This document shows positions 17,116 through 26,109 of a DNA stretch of 64,000 nt, one piece after another. Source of the stretch: Streptacidiphilus jeojiense (GTDB taxonomy: Bacteria; Actinomycetota; Actinomycetes; Streptomycetales; Streptomycetaceae). The translations under genes and the position numbers were made by a program. The notes beneath the pieces are model-generated. The model did not search any database. It was not told the origin of the DNA and saw only the letters and a list, made by a program, of their open reading frames with translations. Numbering within the stretch: the first letter of the stretch is position 1; each line of letters opens with the position of its first letter. The stretch covers positions 246,537 through 310,536 of the forward strand of contig NZ_JOEH01000003.1 of the NCBI RefSeq assembly GCF_000719095.1. Reading direction: 5' to 3'.

Positions 17116-17155
17116 CACGACGGCGGGACCCGGAAGACCGGGCCCCGCCGTCGTG
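17116..17155 (-). terminator. Terminator of the sedolisin gene
   Basis: CACGACGGCGGG pairs with CCCGCCGTCGTG, and an inner CCCGG/CCGGG stem closes on the loop AAGA. It ends 14 bases past the stop of the minus-strand protease gene. Confidence 0.8.
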
Positions 17156-17168
17156 TGCGCCTAGGGCG

Positions 17169-18815
17169 TCAGCCCAGGCCCGCGGTGAGGAAGCCCGCGC
17201 CGTTGTAGCTGCCCCAGCCGGTCACCTTGTCGTAGCCGGTGCCGGCGCTGTACGCGCCGTTGCTGCCGGTCTTGGCGTCGTGGAAGGCGGTGCTGTAGCT
17301 GGACGAGGCCAGCGCGTAGATCGAGGAGTTGGCGTAGCCCAGCGCCGACTTGGACTTGGCCGCCGCCTCGCTGTCGTAGATCGCGGTGAACGCGGCCCAG
17401 TTGGGCGCGGCCGCGCTGGTGCCGCCGAACTCGTACCAGGCGCCCTCGGTGTAGATCGCCCAGCCGCTGCTCGGGTTGGCATCGGCCGCCACGTCCGGGA
17501 CGTCACGGTAGGTGCCGGTGTTGACCGAGCTCTGGAAGGACGGCGTCTTGAAGTACGAGGAGATGCCGCCGCCGCTGCCGGACCAGGCGGTCTCCTTGCT
17601 CCAGGCCCCGGCCGAGGTGAGCGTCAGGGTGGTGCCGCCGGTGCCGGTGACGTAGGTGTCGGAGGCCGGGAAGTCGACGGAGGTGCCGCCGTTGCCGGCG
17701 TCGTCGGAGCCGCTGTCGCCGGAGGCGGAGTAGACCGACTGCCCCTGGGCGGCGGCCTCCTGGAAGTCGGTGTCCAGCGCGACCCGGTTGCTGGCGGTCT
17801 CGTCGGCCTCGTCGATGCCCCAGCTGATGGAGACCACCGGGACGTCGTCGCTGACCAGGGCCGCGTACACGGCGACCTCGCCGGCGTCGCTGTTGGGCGC
17901 CTCGTAGACCTTGATCGCGGCCTTCGGGGCCAGCGCCTGGACCACCTCGATGTCCAGCTCGACCTCGTCCTCACCGGACAGGTCGGTGGTGCCGCCGCCC
18001 GCGCTGCGGACCACCGGGGTGGACGGGCTCAGCGAGAAGTAGCTGTCGTAGGTGGTGATGTTGGACTGCTTGAAGCCGGAGAACTCCAGCAGGCCCACGG
18101 TCACCCCGGAGCCGGTGTAGCCGGCGCTGATGGCCGAGGCGACGTTGTAGCCCGAACGGGCCTTGGTCGGGGTGAGCCCGGTGACCGCCTTGGCGGTGGC
18201 CTGCGGGACCACCTTCTTGGTGCTGTAGTGCGAGTACTGCGCGTAGGTGTTGAGGCCCGACACGTCGGTGACGGCCGAGGCGATCGCGGCCGGCAGCACC
18301 GGGGCCGCGGTGTTCGCGTAGAAGTCCCGCTTGGTGCTGGCGTCGTGGTACGTCGCCAGGGTGGTGCCGAAGGCCTTCTGGACCTGGGCGGCGGTACCGC
18401 TGGCCTGCAGGGTCAGGTGGTTGCCGGTGACCGCGCCGACGGTCAGGCCCTGGGAGCGCAGGTAGTCGGTGACCTGGCTGACGGTGGCGCTGGAGGCGCC
18501 GAAGCGGTCCGCGAACTGCTTGGCCGTCAGGTAGTGCTTGTACTGGCTCGACGCGGGGTCGGTGACCTGCTTCAGGAACGTCTGCAGTCCGGCCGGGTCG
18601 CGCTGGGCGAGGCTGACCGTGACGGATATCGCCTTGTTCGCCGCGACCTGGCCGGTGCGGGTGGAGTGGGCGATCGCGGGCAGGACGTCGCTGCTCAGCG
18701 CGGTCTTCTGGGTGTTCGGCTGAACGGCGGCGTGGGCGGCCGGGGCGACGGCCAGCGCGATGATGGGCAGGGGGGCGGCCAGCAGTCCGATGGCGGCGCG
18801 GAGGGGCAACTTCAC
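17169..18815 (-). CDS. Secreted S53 sedolisin (kumamolisin-type) protease
   Basis: A 548-residue exported serine-carboxyl protease. The Sec signal peptide ends near residue 30 (PAAHA-A). A pro-kumamolisin activation domain follows (about 40-190, with LQTFLKQVTDPASSQYKHYL). The catalytic domain carries the Glu/Asp pair in GEDEVELDIEVVQALAP, the oxyanion Asp in SASGDSGSDD and the nucleophile in FGGTSAAAPNWAAFTA. A calcium-site segment (GYDKVTGWGS) closes the chain. Such enzymes digest protein outside the cell, often at acidic pH. Unlike the two S53-kelch proteases at 53763 and 58474, it has a classic propeptide and no extra domains. Confidence 0.93.
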   Translation of the reverse strand: MKLPLRAAIGLLAAPLPIIALAVAPAAHAAVQPNTQKTALSSDVLPAIAHSTRTGQVAANKAISVTVSLAQRDPAGLQTFLKQVTDPASSQYKHYLTAKQFADRFGASSATVSQVTDYLRSQGLTVGAVTGNHLTLQASGTAAQVQKAFGTTLATYHDASTKRDFYANTAAPVLPAAIASAVTDVSGLNTYAQYSHYSTKKVVPQATAKAVTGLTPTKARSGYNVASAISAGYTGSGVTVGLLEFSGFKQSNITTYDSYFSLSPSTPVVRSAGGGTTDLSGEDEVELDIEVVQALAPKAAIKVYEAPNSDAGEVAVYAALVSDDVPVVSISWGIDEADETASNRVALDTDFQEAAAQGQSVYSASGDSGSDDAGNGGTSVDFPASDTYVTGTGGTTLTLTSAGAWSKETAWSGSGGGISSYFKTPSFQSSVNTGTYRDVPDVAADANPSSGWAIYTEGAWYEFGGTSAAAPNWAAFTAIYDSEAAAKSKSALGYANSSIYALASSSYSTAFHDAKTGSNGAYSAGTGYDKVTGWGSYNGAGFLTAGLG

Positions 18816-19139
18816 GGGTGTCCTCCTGGGACGGATGAGCGCGCAGCGTCCTTGTCCCGGTGGGGACTTGTGCGCTGAGGCGCCGGAAGCGGTCGGGTCT
18901 CACGCTAGGAGCGCGCTGTCCCCCGCATAAGCGGGATAACCCTTGCCCCCCGCGTGAACGCCGCGTGTCCTCCGGTGTCCGTGTTGTGCAGGGTGCGCAC
19001 GGTGCCGAAGGTGACCGTGTGGCGGCCGCGGGGCAGAACGGCCCGGTCCGGCCCTGGTCGTCCGGCGGCCGGACCCGGATAGTGGAAGCAGGCTGTGGAC
19101 GTGGTGGCCGCACCGCAGACGAAGGAGTCCGATCCGGAG
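18816..19139. other. Divergent promoter region, no gene
   Basis: This 324-base gap separates the divergent sedolisin and htpX genes. For the sedolisin (minus strand) a TTATGC and TAGCGT pair spaced 17 bp lies near 18902-18930. An inverted repeat CCCGC/GCGGG surrounds the ATAA at 18927-18941. I see no gene or RNA in it. Confidence 0.4.
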
Positions 19140-20054
19140 ATGAGTGCCAACCAGGGCCGTTTCGCGCCCGATCGGGGACTGACCGCCCGCATGCTGCTCA
19201 CGCTGTTCCTGCTGGGACTGCTCTACGTGGGCTTCATGGCGGCGCTGGTGGTCCTGCTCAGGTCCTGGATCGCGGTGGTGCTGATCGCCGCCGGGCTGCT
19301 GGCGGCCCAGTACTGGTTCTCGGACCGGATCGCACTGTTCGCCCTGCACGCCCACGAGGTGAGCGCCGAGGAACAGCCGCAGCTGCACGGTCTGGTGGAC
19401 CGGCTGTGCACCATGGCGGACCTGCCCAAACCACGGATCGCCGTCGCCGAGACGGATCTGCCCAATGCGTTCGCCACCGGCCGCAGCGCCGACCACGCCG
19501 TGCTCTGCGTCACCACCGGGCTGCTGCGCCGGCTGGAGGCCGACGAGTTGGAGGGCGTGGTCGCCCACGAGCTGTCGCATCTGGCCCACCGCGACGTGGC
19601 GGTCATCACCGTGGCCTCCTTCCTCGGCGTGCTGGCCGGGCTGCTGGTCCGGTTCGCGTTCTACTCCCAACTGCTGCGCGGACGGCGCGACCCGACCTCG
19701 GCCGCGCTGATCGGGGCGGTGGTGGGGGTCTCCGCCGGCGTCTATGTGATCAGCTTCCTGCTCATCAGGAGCCTGTCCCGCTACCGCGAACTGGCCGCGG
19801 ACCGCTCCGCCGCCCAGCTGACCGGCCGCCCCTCGGCGCTGGCCTCGGCACTGACCAAGGTCAGCGGCGAGATCGCCCGCATCCCCGACAAGGACCTGCG
19901 CACCACGCAGCCCTTCAACGCCTTCCTGTTCACCCCCGCCGACGGCAAGGGCGGGCCCGGCGTGATGCGGCTGTTCTCCACCCACCCCAGCCTGGAGCGC
20001 CGGCTGGAGGAACTCGCCAAGATCTCCAGTAACTTGAACCAGCCGGTCGCTTGA
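19140..20054 (+). CDS. htpX: HtpX-like M48 membrane protease
   Basis: A 304-residue zinc metalloprotease of the inner membrane, thought to degrade misfolded membrane proteins. ATG 19140 is chosen over GTG 19095 because the family begins close to the RFxPDRGLTARM segment and the AAGGAG/GGAG stretches lie just before it. Two helices (about 19-55) come before the zinc motif HELSHLAHRD, two more follow it, and the third ligand lies in YRELAADRSAAQLTG. The ending includes the THPSLERRLEEL motif common to HtpX. It converges with the LuxR regulator, with 35 bases between the stops. Confidence 0.92.
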   Translation: MSANQGRFAPDRGLTARMLLTLFLLGLLYVGFMAALVVLLRSWIAVVLIAAGLLAAQYWFSDRIALFALHAHEVSAEEQPQLHGLVDRLCTMADLPKPRIAVAETDLPNAFATGRSADHAVLCVTTGLLRRLEADELEGVVAHELSHLAHRDVAVITVASFLGVLAGLLVRFAFYSQLLRGRRDPTSAALIGAVVGVSAGVYVISFLLIRSLSRYRELAADRSAAQLTGRPSALASALTKVSGEIARIPDKDLRTTQPFNAFLFTPADGKGGPGVMRLFSTHPSLERRLEELAKISSNLNQPVA

Positions 20055-20089
20055 ACCAGCCGATGTGACCCGGGCGGTCCGACGGACCG

Positions 20090-22870
20090 TCAGTGCGGGG
20101 TGGTGAGCACGGCCCGGCCGGGGGCGGCGACGGCGCGGGTGAGGGCGGTGCGGGAGCGGACGCCGAGCTTGCGGTAGACCCGGGACAGGGTGCCCTCGAC
20201 GGTCTTGATGCTGACGAAGAGCGCCGCGGCGACCTCGCGGTTGGTGGCGCCGCCGGCGACGAGTTCGGCGACGCGGTGCTCACTGGCCGTCAGGTCGTCC
20301 GCCGCGCCGGCCCGGTCTCCCGGCTCCAGGCGTTCGCGTTCCTGCTCGATCCGCAGCAGCAGCGGTTCGGCGCGCAGCGTCCGGCAGACCGTCTCGGCCT
20401 CGGCCAGCACGGCGCGGGCCGCCGCGCGGTGCCGGGCCCGGCGTTCGACGGCTCCCCAGGCGATCAGGGTGCGGGCCAGCTCCAGCGGGAGCGGCAGGTC
20501 TTGCAGCCGTGAGGCGGAGACGCGCAGCGCCGCGATGGCCTCCTCGGTCTGTCCCAGGGCCGCCAGGACCAGGCCTTCGGCGCGGTCCAGCGCCGCCACC
20601 GCGCCGGCGCCCCAGGAGCCGGGCCAGCCGCCGGTGAGCCTGCGCGACTCCGCGAGCACGGTGCTCGCCTCCGCGGTCTCGCCGGACTGCAGCAGCGCCT
20701 CCACCAGGTCGGCGAGACGCCGGACCGTGTCGGGGTCTGCCAGTTCCATGGCCTCGCTCAGCTCGCGGGCCCGCTGCAGCGCCTCACCGGCCCGGGCGGC
20801 GCCCTCGGCCCGGCCGGTCAGCAGCAGCGCCTGGCCCAGTACCCCCAGCGCACGGACCTGGAACAGCCGGTCGCTGGCGGCCGCGCAGCCGTCGACGGCA
20901 TGCTGGGCCAGCTCGGCCGCTCGGGCGGTGCTGCCGCCGGCCGCCTCGGCCAGCGCGGCGGCGTAGGCGGCCAGCGGGGAGGGCTGGCCGGCGTCGGCGA
21001 CCAGCGCGGTGCAGCGTTCGGCGGTGGCCAGGGCCTGGCGGCACTCCCCGGCCCTGGTCTGGATCCGGACCAGCGCGACCAGGGTGGCCAGGGTGTCCTC
21101 CACCCCCTCGGCCCCGGCGCCGGGGTCCAGCAGCGCGGTGACCCGGCGTCGGGCCTGCGGCACCTGGTCGGCGTCGAGCTGGGCCAGGGCCAGTCGGCGC
21201 AGCAGGCTGGCGCTCTGCTCGGCCGCGGCCAGGTGCAGTGCCAGTTCCAGCGCGGCGTCGGCGGCCATCGGGTTGCCGCGTAGCCCCTGCACGGTGGCGA
21301 CCAGGCCCAGCGCCTCCACCCGGGTGGCCCGGTCCTCGGCGGCGAAGGCGAGGGTCGCCGCCCGCTGCGCCTCGGCGGCGGCAGTGCCGGTCCGTCCGCC
21401 CAGCAACTCCCGTACGGCGGACCAGAAGTAGAGCGGCGCCAGCAGCGCCGGGTCGTCCCCGGCGTCGGTGAGCCCGCCCTGGATCAGGCCCCCCGCCTCG
21501 TCCAGTGCCTGTCCCACCGTCTCCAGCAGGATCATCCGGGCCCGGACCCGCTGGGCCGGGTCGGCGGAGTCGGTGAGCACCCCGGCGGCGCAGCGGCGGG
21601 CGTCCTCGTGCAGGCCCGCGTCGGCGGCGTGGGCCGCGGCGGCGAGCAGGTGCGCGGTGCGTTGCCGGGGGTCGGCGGCGGGGGTGTGCTCGGCGGCGAG
21701 GGCGGTGAGTTCGTAGGCGGTGTCGGCTTCGCCGCGGTGCCGGGCTACGTCGGCGGCGGCGGCGAGGGCGGCGGCCACCTCGGCGTCCTCCCTGGGGCGG
21801 GCCAGGGCCAGGTGCCGGGCTCTGGCGATGGGTTCCACGGTGGCCGCGGCGAGGGCCGTGTGGACCGCGATCCGCTCCCGGAGCAGCGCCTCGGCCTGCA
21901 GCGCCGCGCCCAGCAGCGGGTGCCGCAGCCGTACCCGGCCGTGGGCCGCGACCGAGACCAGGCCCAGGCGTTCGGCCTCGGCGAGGGCGGCCACCGGATC
22001 GGCGACGCCGGCGGCGTGCAGCAGGCCGAGCGTGGGCTGCGGCGAGCAGGCGGCCAGCAGCAGTGCGGAACGGGACTGCGGGGGCAGCGCCCGGGTCGGG
22101 GCCAGCAGCAGGTTGCGCAGCCGGCGCGGTACCGGCGTCTCCTCCTCGGCCCAACGGCCGCCGGGCTGCGGACGGTTGTGCACGGCCAGGGCCAACTCCC
22201 TCGCGTAGAAGGGGTTTCCGGCGGAGAGCTGCTGGATCCGGCGCAGCTCCCGGATCGGCGTCGCGGCTCCCTGGCGGAGGATCAGCTCCTCGACGGCGTC
22301 CTCGGAGAGCGGGGGGACGGCCAGCTCCAGTGCGGTCGGCGGGCAGAGCCGGTTGCGCAGCGCGGATTCGCCGGAGCCGGTGCGTTCGGCGGCGGCCACG
22401 GTGACCGCCAGTGAGGCCGCCCGGCGGGTCAGGAAGGAGAGCACGGCGGCGCTGGGCGGGTCGAGGTCCTGGAGTCCGTCCAGGACCAGCAGCACGGGGA
22501 AGTCCTGGACCAGCGTCCGCAGTAGCCGGACCGCGGCCGTGTGCAGGGCCAGCCGGTCCTGGGCGGTGCCGGGCGCGGTGCGCAGCAGCAGCGGCGGGTG
22601 CTGGGCGAGGAGGTCGGGGGGCGCGCAGGACAGCAGGTCGCCGAGGGCGGCGTAGGGGAGTACGGACTCCTCCGGGACGGGTGCGCTGCGCAGTACCAGG
22701 ACGCCGGCGGCGGCGGCCTCCGCGGCGAGGGCGTCCAGCACCGCGCTCTTGCCGATCCCGGCCGGACCGGTGAGCAGCAGCCCCCGGTCGGGGCGGAGGG
22801 CGTCGCGGGCCGCGGCGAGGAGCAGGTCGCGGCCGATCGGAGGGGTGCTGCCGCTCGGTACTGGTTGCAT
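20090..22870 (-). CDS. Large ATP-binding LuxR (LAL) regulator
   Basis: A 926-residue transcriptional activator. ATG 22870 follows GGAGG. Walker A is GPAGIGKS (about 35-42) and the Walker B-like strand is VLLVLDGLQDLDP. A long helical TPR-like region fills the middle, and the C-terminal LuxR helix-turn-helix is DLTASEHRVAELVAGGATNR to KTVEGTLSRVYRKLGVRSR. LAL proteins often control antibiotic clusters or maltose-type catabolic genes, but no such cluster is adjacent here, so the target is unknown. Ala and Leu dominate the middle, as usual for the family. Confidence 0.92.
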   Translation of the reverse strand: MQPVPSGSTPPIGRDLLLAAARDALRPDRGLLLTGPAGIGKSAVLDALAAEAAAAGVLVLRSAPVPEESVLPYAALGDLLSCAPPDLLAQHPPLLLRTAPGTAQDRLALHTAAVRLLRTLVQDFPVLLVLDGLQDLDPPSAAVLSFLTRRAASLAVTVAAAERTGSGESALRNRLCPPTALELAVPPLSEDAVEELILRQGAATPIRELRRIQQLSAGNPFYARELALAVHNRPQPGGRWAEEETPVPRRLRNLLLAPTRALPPQSRSALLLAACSPQPTLGLLHAAGVADPVAALAEAERLGLVSVAAHGRVRLRHPLLGAALQAEALLRERIAVHTALAAATVEPIARARHLALARPREDAEVAAALAAAADVARHRGEADTAYELTALAAEHTPAADPRQRTAHLLAAAAHAADAGLHEDARRCAAGVLTDSADPAQRVRARMILLETVGQALDEAGGLIQGGLTDAGDDPALLAPLYFWSAVRELLGGRTGTAAAEAQRAATLAFAAEDRATRVEALGLVATVQGLRGNPMAADAALELALHLAAAEQSASLLRRLALAQLDADQVPQARRRVTALLDPGAGAEGVEDTLATLVALVRIQTRAGECRQALATAERCTALVADAGQPSPLAAYAAALAEAAGGSTARAAELAQHAVDGCAAASDRLFQVRALGVLGQALLLTGRAEGAARAGEALQRARELSEAMELADPDTVRRLADLVEALLQSGETAEASTVLAESRRLTGGWPGSWGAGAVAALDRAEGLVLAALGQTEEAIAALRVSASRLQDLPLPLELARTLIAWGAVERRARHRAAARAVLAEAETVCRTLRAEPLLLRIEQERERLEPGDRAGAADDLTASEHRVAELVAGGATNREVAAALFVSIKTVEGTLSRVYRKLGVRSRTALTRAVAAPGRAVLTTPH

Positions 22871-23018
22871 GGAACCGTCCGTCCTCCTGAGTACCCCCGC
22901 CGCGCCTGCTACGCCATGGACCTGACACCCCGACATGGAGTGTCAGCAATCCCAGCGTGCCGCGGGCGCGGCGTCAAGAAGGCGTACCTGTGAGTCAGGA
23001 GTTCTGCGGCACATTCGT

Positions 23019-23498
23019 CTAGGGTGCCCAGGCGACGGCGACGGCCCAGACCACACCCGACGGTGCGGTTACGGAGTAGACGTCGGTCGCCGCGGAGAAC
23101 AACCCGGTGGCGTCCTCGTTGGTCTCCCCGGAGGGCGACTTGGTGCAGGCGAAGGTGAACGAGGTAGCGCCCATCGTGACCGTCAGCTTCCCCACGCCCT
23201 GGCATTCGATCGCGGTGTCGACCGTCCCGCCGTCCCGGTGCGCCGCCAGGGTGCCCTGGTAGCCGTTGAGGGTCTGCTTCCCGCTCCGGGCGATCAGCTT
23301 GAAGCCGTCCTCCGCCAGCAGGTTCTGGGCCGGGTCCACCCACGGTGCGCTGCTCGGTTGCGTCGCCGGAACTGCTGCGTCGGCGGAGGCGGTTGCGGCG
23401 GGGCGGTGCGGCGAGGCCGCCGAACACCCCGCCGCCAGCAGCGCGACCGCGACTGCCGAGCCCGCCCGACCTGCTGTTCCATGCCTGCTGAAGACCAT
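23019..23498 (-). CDS. Putative lipoprotein, unknown function
   Basis: A 159-residue exported protein with a basic N-terminus, a hydrophobic core and the lipobox LLAAGC (Cys25). An Ala/Pro/Ser linker follows, then a compact domain beginning near DPAQNLLAEDGFKLI. Two more cysteines (ECQG and FACT) probably form a disulfide in the domain. The C-terminal segment SVTAPSGVVWAVAVAWAP is hydrophobic and beta-rich. I do not recognise the family. It is transcribed away from the LAL promoter and toward nothing obviously related. Confidence 0.72.
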   Translation of the reverse strand: MVFSRHGTAGRAGSAVAVALLAAGCSAASPHRPAATASADAAVPATQPSSAPWVDPAQNLLAEDGFKLIARSGKQTLNGYQGTLAAHRDGGTVDTAIECQGVGKLTVTMGATSFTFACTKSPSGETNEDATGLFSAATDVYSVTAPSGVVWAVAVAWAP

Positions 23499-23555
23499 CG
23501 GTACTACCCCCCGTTCGTGGACCTCACTGGTCCGGAGGGCAAGAGTACGCGGTGG

Positions 23556-24407
23556 TCAGACCCGGTCGGCGGCGATCAGCAGGTACTGGAAGCTGCCGTC
23601 CTTGTAGGCGCTGAGGAAGGCGTCCTCGATCCCGGTGGTGAGGGACGACTGCGCGCGCAGTTCCCAGTAGGGGATGGTGGCCGCGGTGAGGTCGACCACG
23701 GTGACCGGCACCAGCCGGTTCGCGGCCATCTCCCTGAAGTAGGTGCTGCGCGAGTGGATGTCGCAGATGTAGTGGGCGTTGATCTGGCTGACGGCCCTGG
23801 ACGGCAGGCCGTAGGTGTCGTTGTAGCAGCCGGTGATGGTGACGTAGCGGCCGCCGCGGGCCAGCAGCCGCGAGTACTCGGCGAACAGCAGGGACAGGTC
23901 CACGTACATGGTGCTCTCGTTATTCCAGATGCCGCGGAAGGAACCCGTCCCGAAGCCGGTGTCCAGCATGTTCTTGAGGTGGAACCGGACCTTGCCGTCC
24001 ACCCCCGCCTTCCGCGCCTGCTCGTTGGCGAAGGCCACCTGGGTCTCCGAGATGGACACCCCGTCCACCCGGCAGCCGAACCGCCGGTTGGCCACGAAGC
24101 TGCCGCCACCGCGGCCCGAGCCGGAGTCCATCAGCCGGTCCTCGGGGGTGATGTCGCCGAGGTGGTCGGCCAGGAGGTCGGCCTGGGCGCACTCCAGGCG
24201 GTGCAGCTCCCTGATGGTCCGCTCCTCGCGGGTCTCCTCCGGTCCCTCCAGGACGGACCAGTCCGCTTCGCCGATGCCGTAGTGGTGGTGGTAGGTGCCG
24301 TCCACCTCGCCGAGGCGGAGGTTGACCGGGTTCTTCTCGGCGTTCCAGTACGAGGCGACGGAGTGCTGGTAGGGGCTGGCGAGGGGGGAGTCCTGAGTGG
24401 CGGTCAA
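23556..24407 (-). CDS. Geranyl diphosphate 2-C-methyltransferase
   Basis: Transfers a methyl group from S-adenosylmethionine to C2 of geranyl diphosphate, giving the C11 precursor of 2-methylisoborneol. Start TTG 24407 follows AAGGA and overlaps the stop of the upstream synthase gene (TTGA), so translation is coupled. It has 283 residues. The SAM-binding motif I is LMDSGSGRGGG (92-102), and the family segment YHHHYGIGEADW lies at about 39-50. The C-terminus is typical of this branch of class I methyltransferases. It is the second gene of the C11 terpene pair and the last of the minus-strand operon from the BTAD regulator. Confidence 0.93.
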   Translation of the reverse strand: MTATQDSPLASPYQHSVASYWNAEKNPVNLRLGEVDGTYHHHYGIGEADWSVLEGPEETREERTIRELHRLECAQADLLADHLGDITPEDRLMDSGSGRGGGSFVANRRFGCRVDGVSISETQVAFANEQARKAGVDGKVRFHLKNMLDTGFGTGSFRGIWNNESTMYVDLSLLFAEYSRLLARGGRYVTITGCYNDTYGLPSRAVSQINAHYICDIHSRSTYFREMAANRLVPVTVVDLTAATIPYWELRAQSSLTTGIEDAFLSAYKDGSFQYLLIAADRV

Positions 24408-25555
24408 GTCGCGTCCTTCTCTTCGGGGGAGGGGGAGTCGTTGTACCGGGCGCTGGTGGCGTGCCATTCCTTGCTGCCGCCCATCCAGGCCCACAGCCCG
24501 GCCAGGAACCGCCGGAGCTGGGGCGAGCCGGCCGCGCTCAGCAGCGCGGCCTCCGCCTCGATGGTGTACATCAGCTCGTCGTGGATCTGCGCCGCGCGGT
24601 CCACCGCCTCCTGGAGCGAGCAGTGCTCCTCCGCGGCGATGAGGTTGGGCAGATTGGTGTCGGTGGGGTCCTCCTTGCTCATCGAGTAGAGGTCGTTGAG
24701 CAGCACGTTGGCGGTGGCCGCGTAGAGGTAGGTGCGGCGGACCCGGGCGTCGGCGAACTCGTGGGCGGGCAGCTCGTAGCCGCCGATCGGGTCGATCAGG
24801 ACCATGCAGGGGAAGAAGGCGTTCTCGTAGCGGTGCAGCAGGTACTCCCAGACCGCCGGGGTGCGGCCGGAGGAGCGCCAGTGCGCCTCCTGGGAGTAGC
24901 CCACGAACATCACGGCCAGTTCGTGCCGGAGCCGGGCCACCTGGGTCGGGCTGGCGATCCCGGCCAGGTGGTCGAGGCAGGAGCGGAAGGCGCGCAGCAC
25001 CGGCTCCTGCTGCACCACCTGCTCGAACTGCGCCAGGTAGCGGGCCGGGAGGCGGACCGGGTCGACCACCGCATGGGTCAGCGCCAGCCGGTGGCCGAGC
25101 AGTTCGGGGGTGGTGTCCTCGCCCTCGTCCACCCAGTGGTCGTCGACGGCCCATTCGGCCAGGCCGCACCTGGCCGCGACCAGCAGGCGGTCGGGGTCGT
25201 CGCAGTCGGGGTGGGCCAGCATGAACAGCCGTCCGAACTGGTGCGAACGCAGCCGCTCCAGCCGTCCCTGGAAGAGCCCCATCTCCTCGGCCCAGTCCAC
25301 CAGCCGGTTGTTGACCTCCTCCCCGAGCGCCGGATCGTCCCGCACCGCGTCGGGGCAGTGCAGCGGCGGCACCCGGACCGAGCCGCGGGCGGCGCCGGGG
25401 GAGGACCCGTCCGACTCCTCCGGCCCGTCCTCCGGCGGACGGCGGGCGCGGGGGACCCGGGCCGCGGAGGTGCCCAGCCCGGTGGGTCCGGAAAGGGCGT
25501 GTTCGATTCTTCGCCATTCCGGGCCGGGTTGGGAAATGCGGTCGAAAAGCGACAC
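24404..25555 (-). CDS. 2-Methylisoborneol synthase (class I terpene cyclase)
   Basis: Cyclises 2-methylgeranyl diphosphate to the earthy odorant 2-methylisoborneol. The 383 residues have a Pro/Ser-rich N-terminal extension (about 20-65), as in other synthases of this type but rather short. The metal-binding Asp-rich motif is DDHWVDE (138-144) and the NSE motif is NDLYSMSKE (287-295). The adjacent methyltransferase confirms the product class. Many streptomycete MIB loci also carry a cyclic-nucleotide-binding protein gene upstream. None is present here, and an SRPBCC gene and a BTAD regulator take that place. Confidence 0.93.
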   Translation of the reverse strand: MSLFDRISQPGPEWRRIEHALSGPTGLGTSAARVPRARRPPEDGPEESDGSSPGAARGSVRVPPLHCPDAVRDDPALGEEVNNRLVDWAEEMGLFQGRLERLRSHQFGRLFMLAHPDCDDPDRLLVAARCGLAEWAVDDHWVDEGEDTTPELLGHRLALTHAVVDPVRLPARYLAQFEQVVQQEPVLRAFRSCLDHLAGIASPTQVARLRHELAVMFVGYSQEAHWRSSGRTPAVWEYLLHRYENAFFPCMVLIDPIGGYELPAHEFADARVRRTYLYAATANVLLNDLYSMSKEDPTDTNLPNLIAAEEHCSLQEAVDRAAQIHDELMYTIEAEAALLSAAGSPQLRRFLAGLWAWMGGSKEWHATSARYNDSPSPEEKDAT

Positions 25556-25704
25556 ACCTTCTCCTTCGCTCAGGCGTTCCCGTGGAATTCAACTCCCCCT
25601 GGAAGAAGGATTTCCGGGGATGCGAAGTCCGAATCGGGCGTCGGCGAACCAGTGCGCGCAGAAGTCGGCGCAATAGGAGTGCGGGAGGGCGCGCCGCGCG
25701 GTGT

Positions 25705-26097
25705 TCACTCCGATTCGGCGGCCAGGGTCGCCAGGCGGTGCAGCGAGGCGCTGATCGTCGCGGTCTGTGCGGCGAGGCGGTGGGCCTCGGCCGGAGGGAT
25801 CACCACGTGCGCGCTGATCTCGGTGCCCCCGGCGACGGGACGGAGCCGCCACTCGAAGCGGAGGTCGGAGACCAGGCAGGAGATGGTCACCGTGCGCCCC
25901 GCCGGGTCGGAACTGACCAGTTGGGGCATCGGGAAGTCCGGGTAGCCCTCCGGGTACAGGGTGAACCCGGCGTCCGTGCGGCTGTCCACGGAGCCGACGC
26001 CGGCCCACCACTGCGGGAAGCGGGACGGGTCGTAGAGCAGCTTCCAGACCTCCTCCGGCGCCGCCGCCGCGATCACGCTGTCGTCGAACTCCGGCAT
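25705..26097 (-). CDS. SRPBCC-fold (polyketide cyclase/AHSA1-like) protein
   Basis: A 130-residue START-like small-molecule binding protein. It opens with FDDSVIAAAAPEEVWKLLYD and then RFPQWWAGV, both classic for the SRPBCC helix-grip fold, and closes with a long C-terminal helix lining the pocket. It starts 12 bases after the BTAD regulator stop, so the two are co-transcribed, and it precedes the MIB synthase by 149 bases. It might bind or channel a hydrophobic isoprenoid, but that is inference from position only. Confidence 0.82.
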   Translation of the reverse strand: MPEFDDSVIAAAAPEEVWKLLYDPSRFPQWWAGVGSVDSRTDAGFTLYPEGYPDFPMPQLVSSDPAGRTVTISCLVSDLRFEWRLRPVAGGTEISAHVVIPPAEAHRLAAQTATISASLHRLATLAAESE

Positions 26098-26109
26098 GGT
26101 GACGCCTCC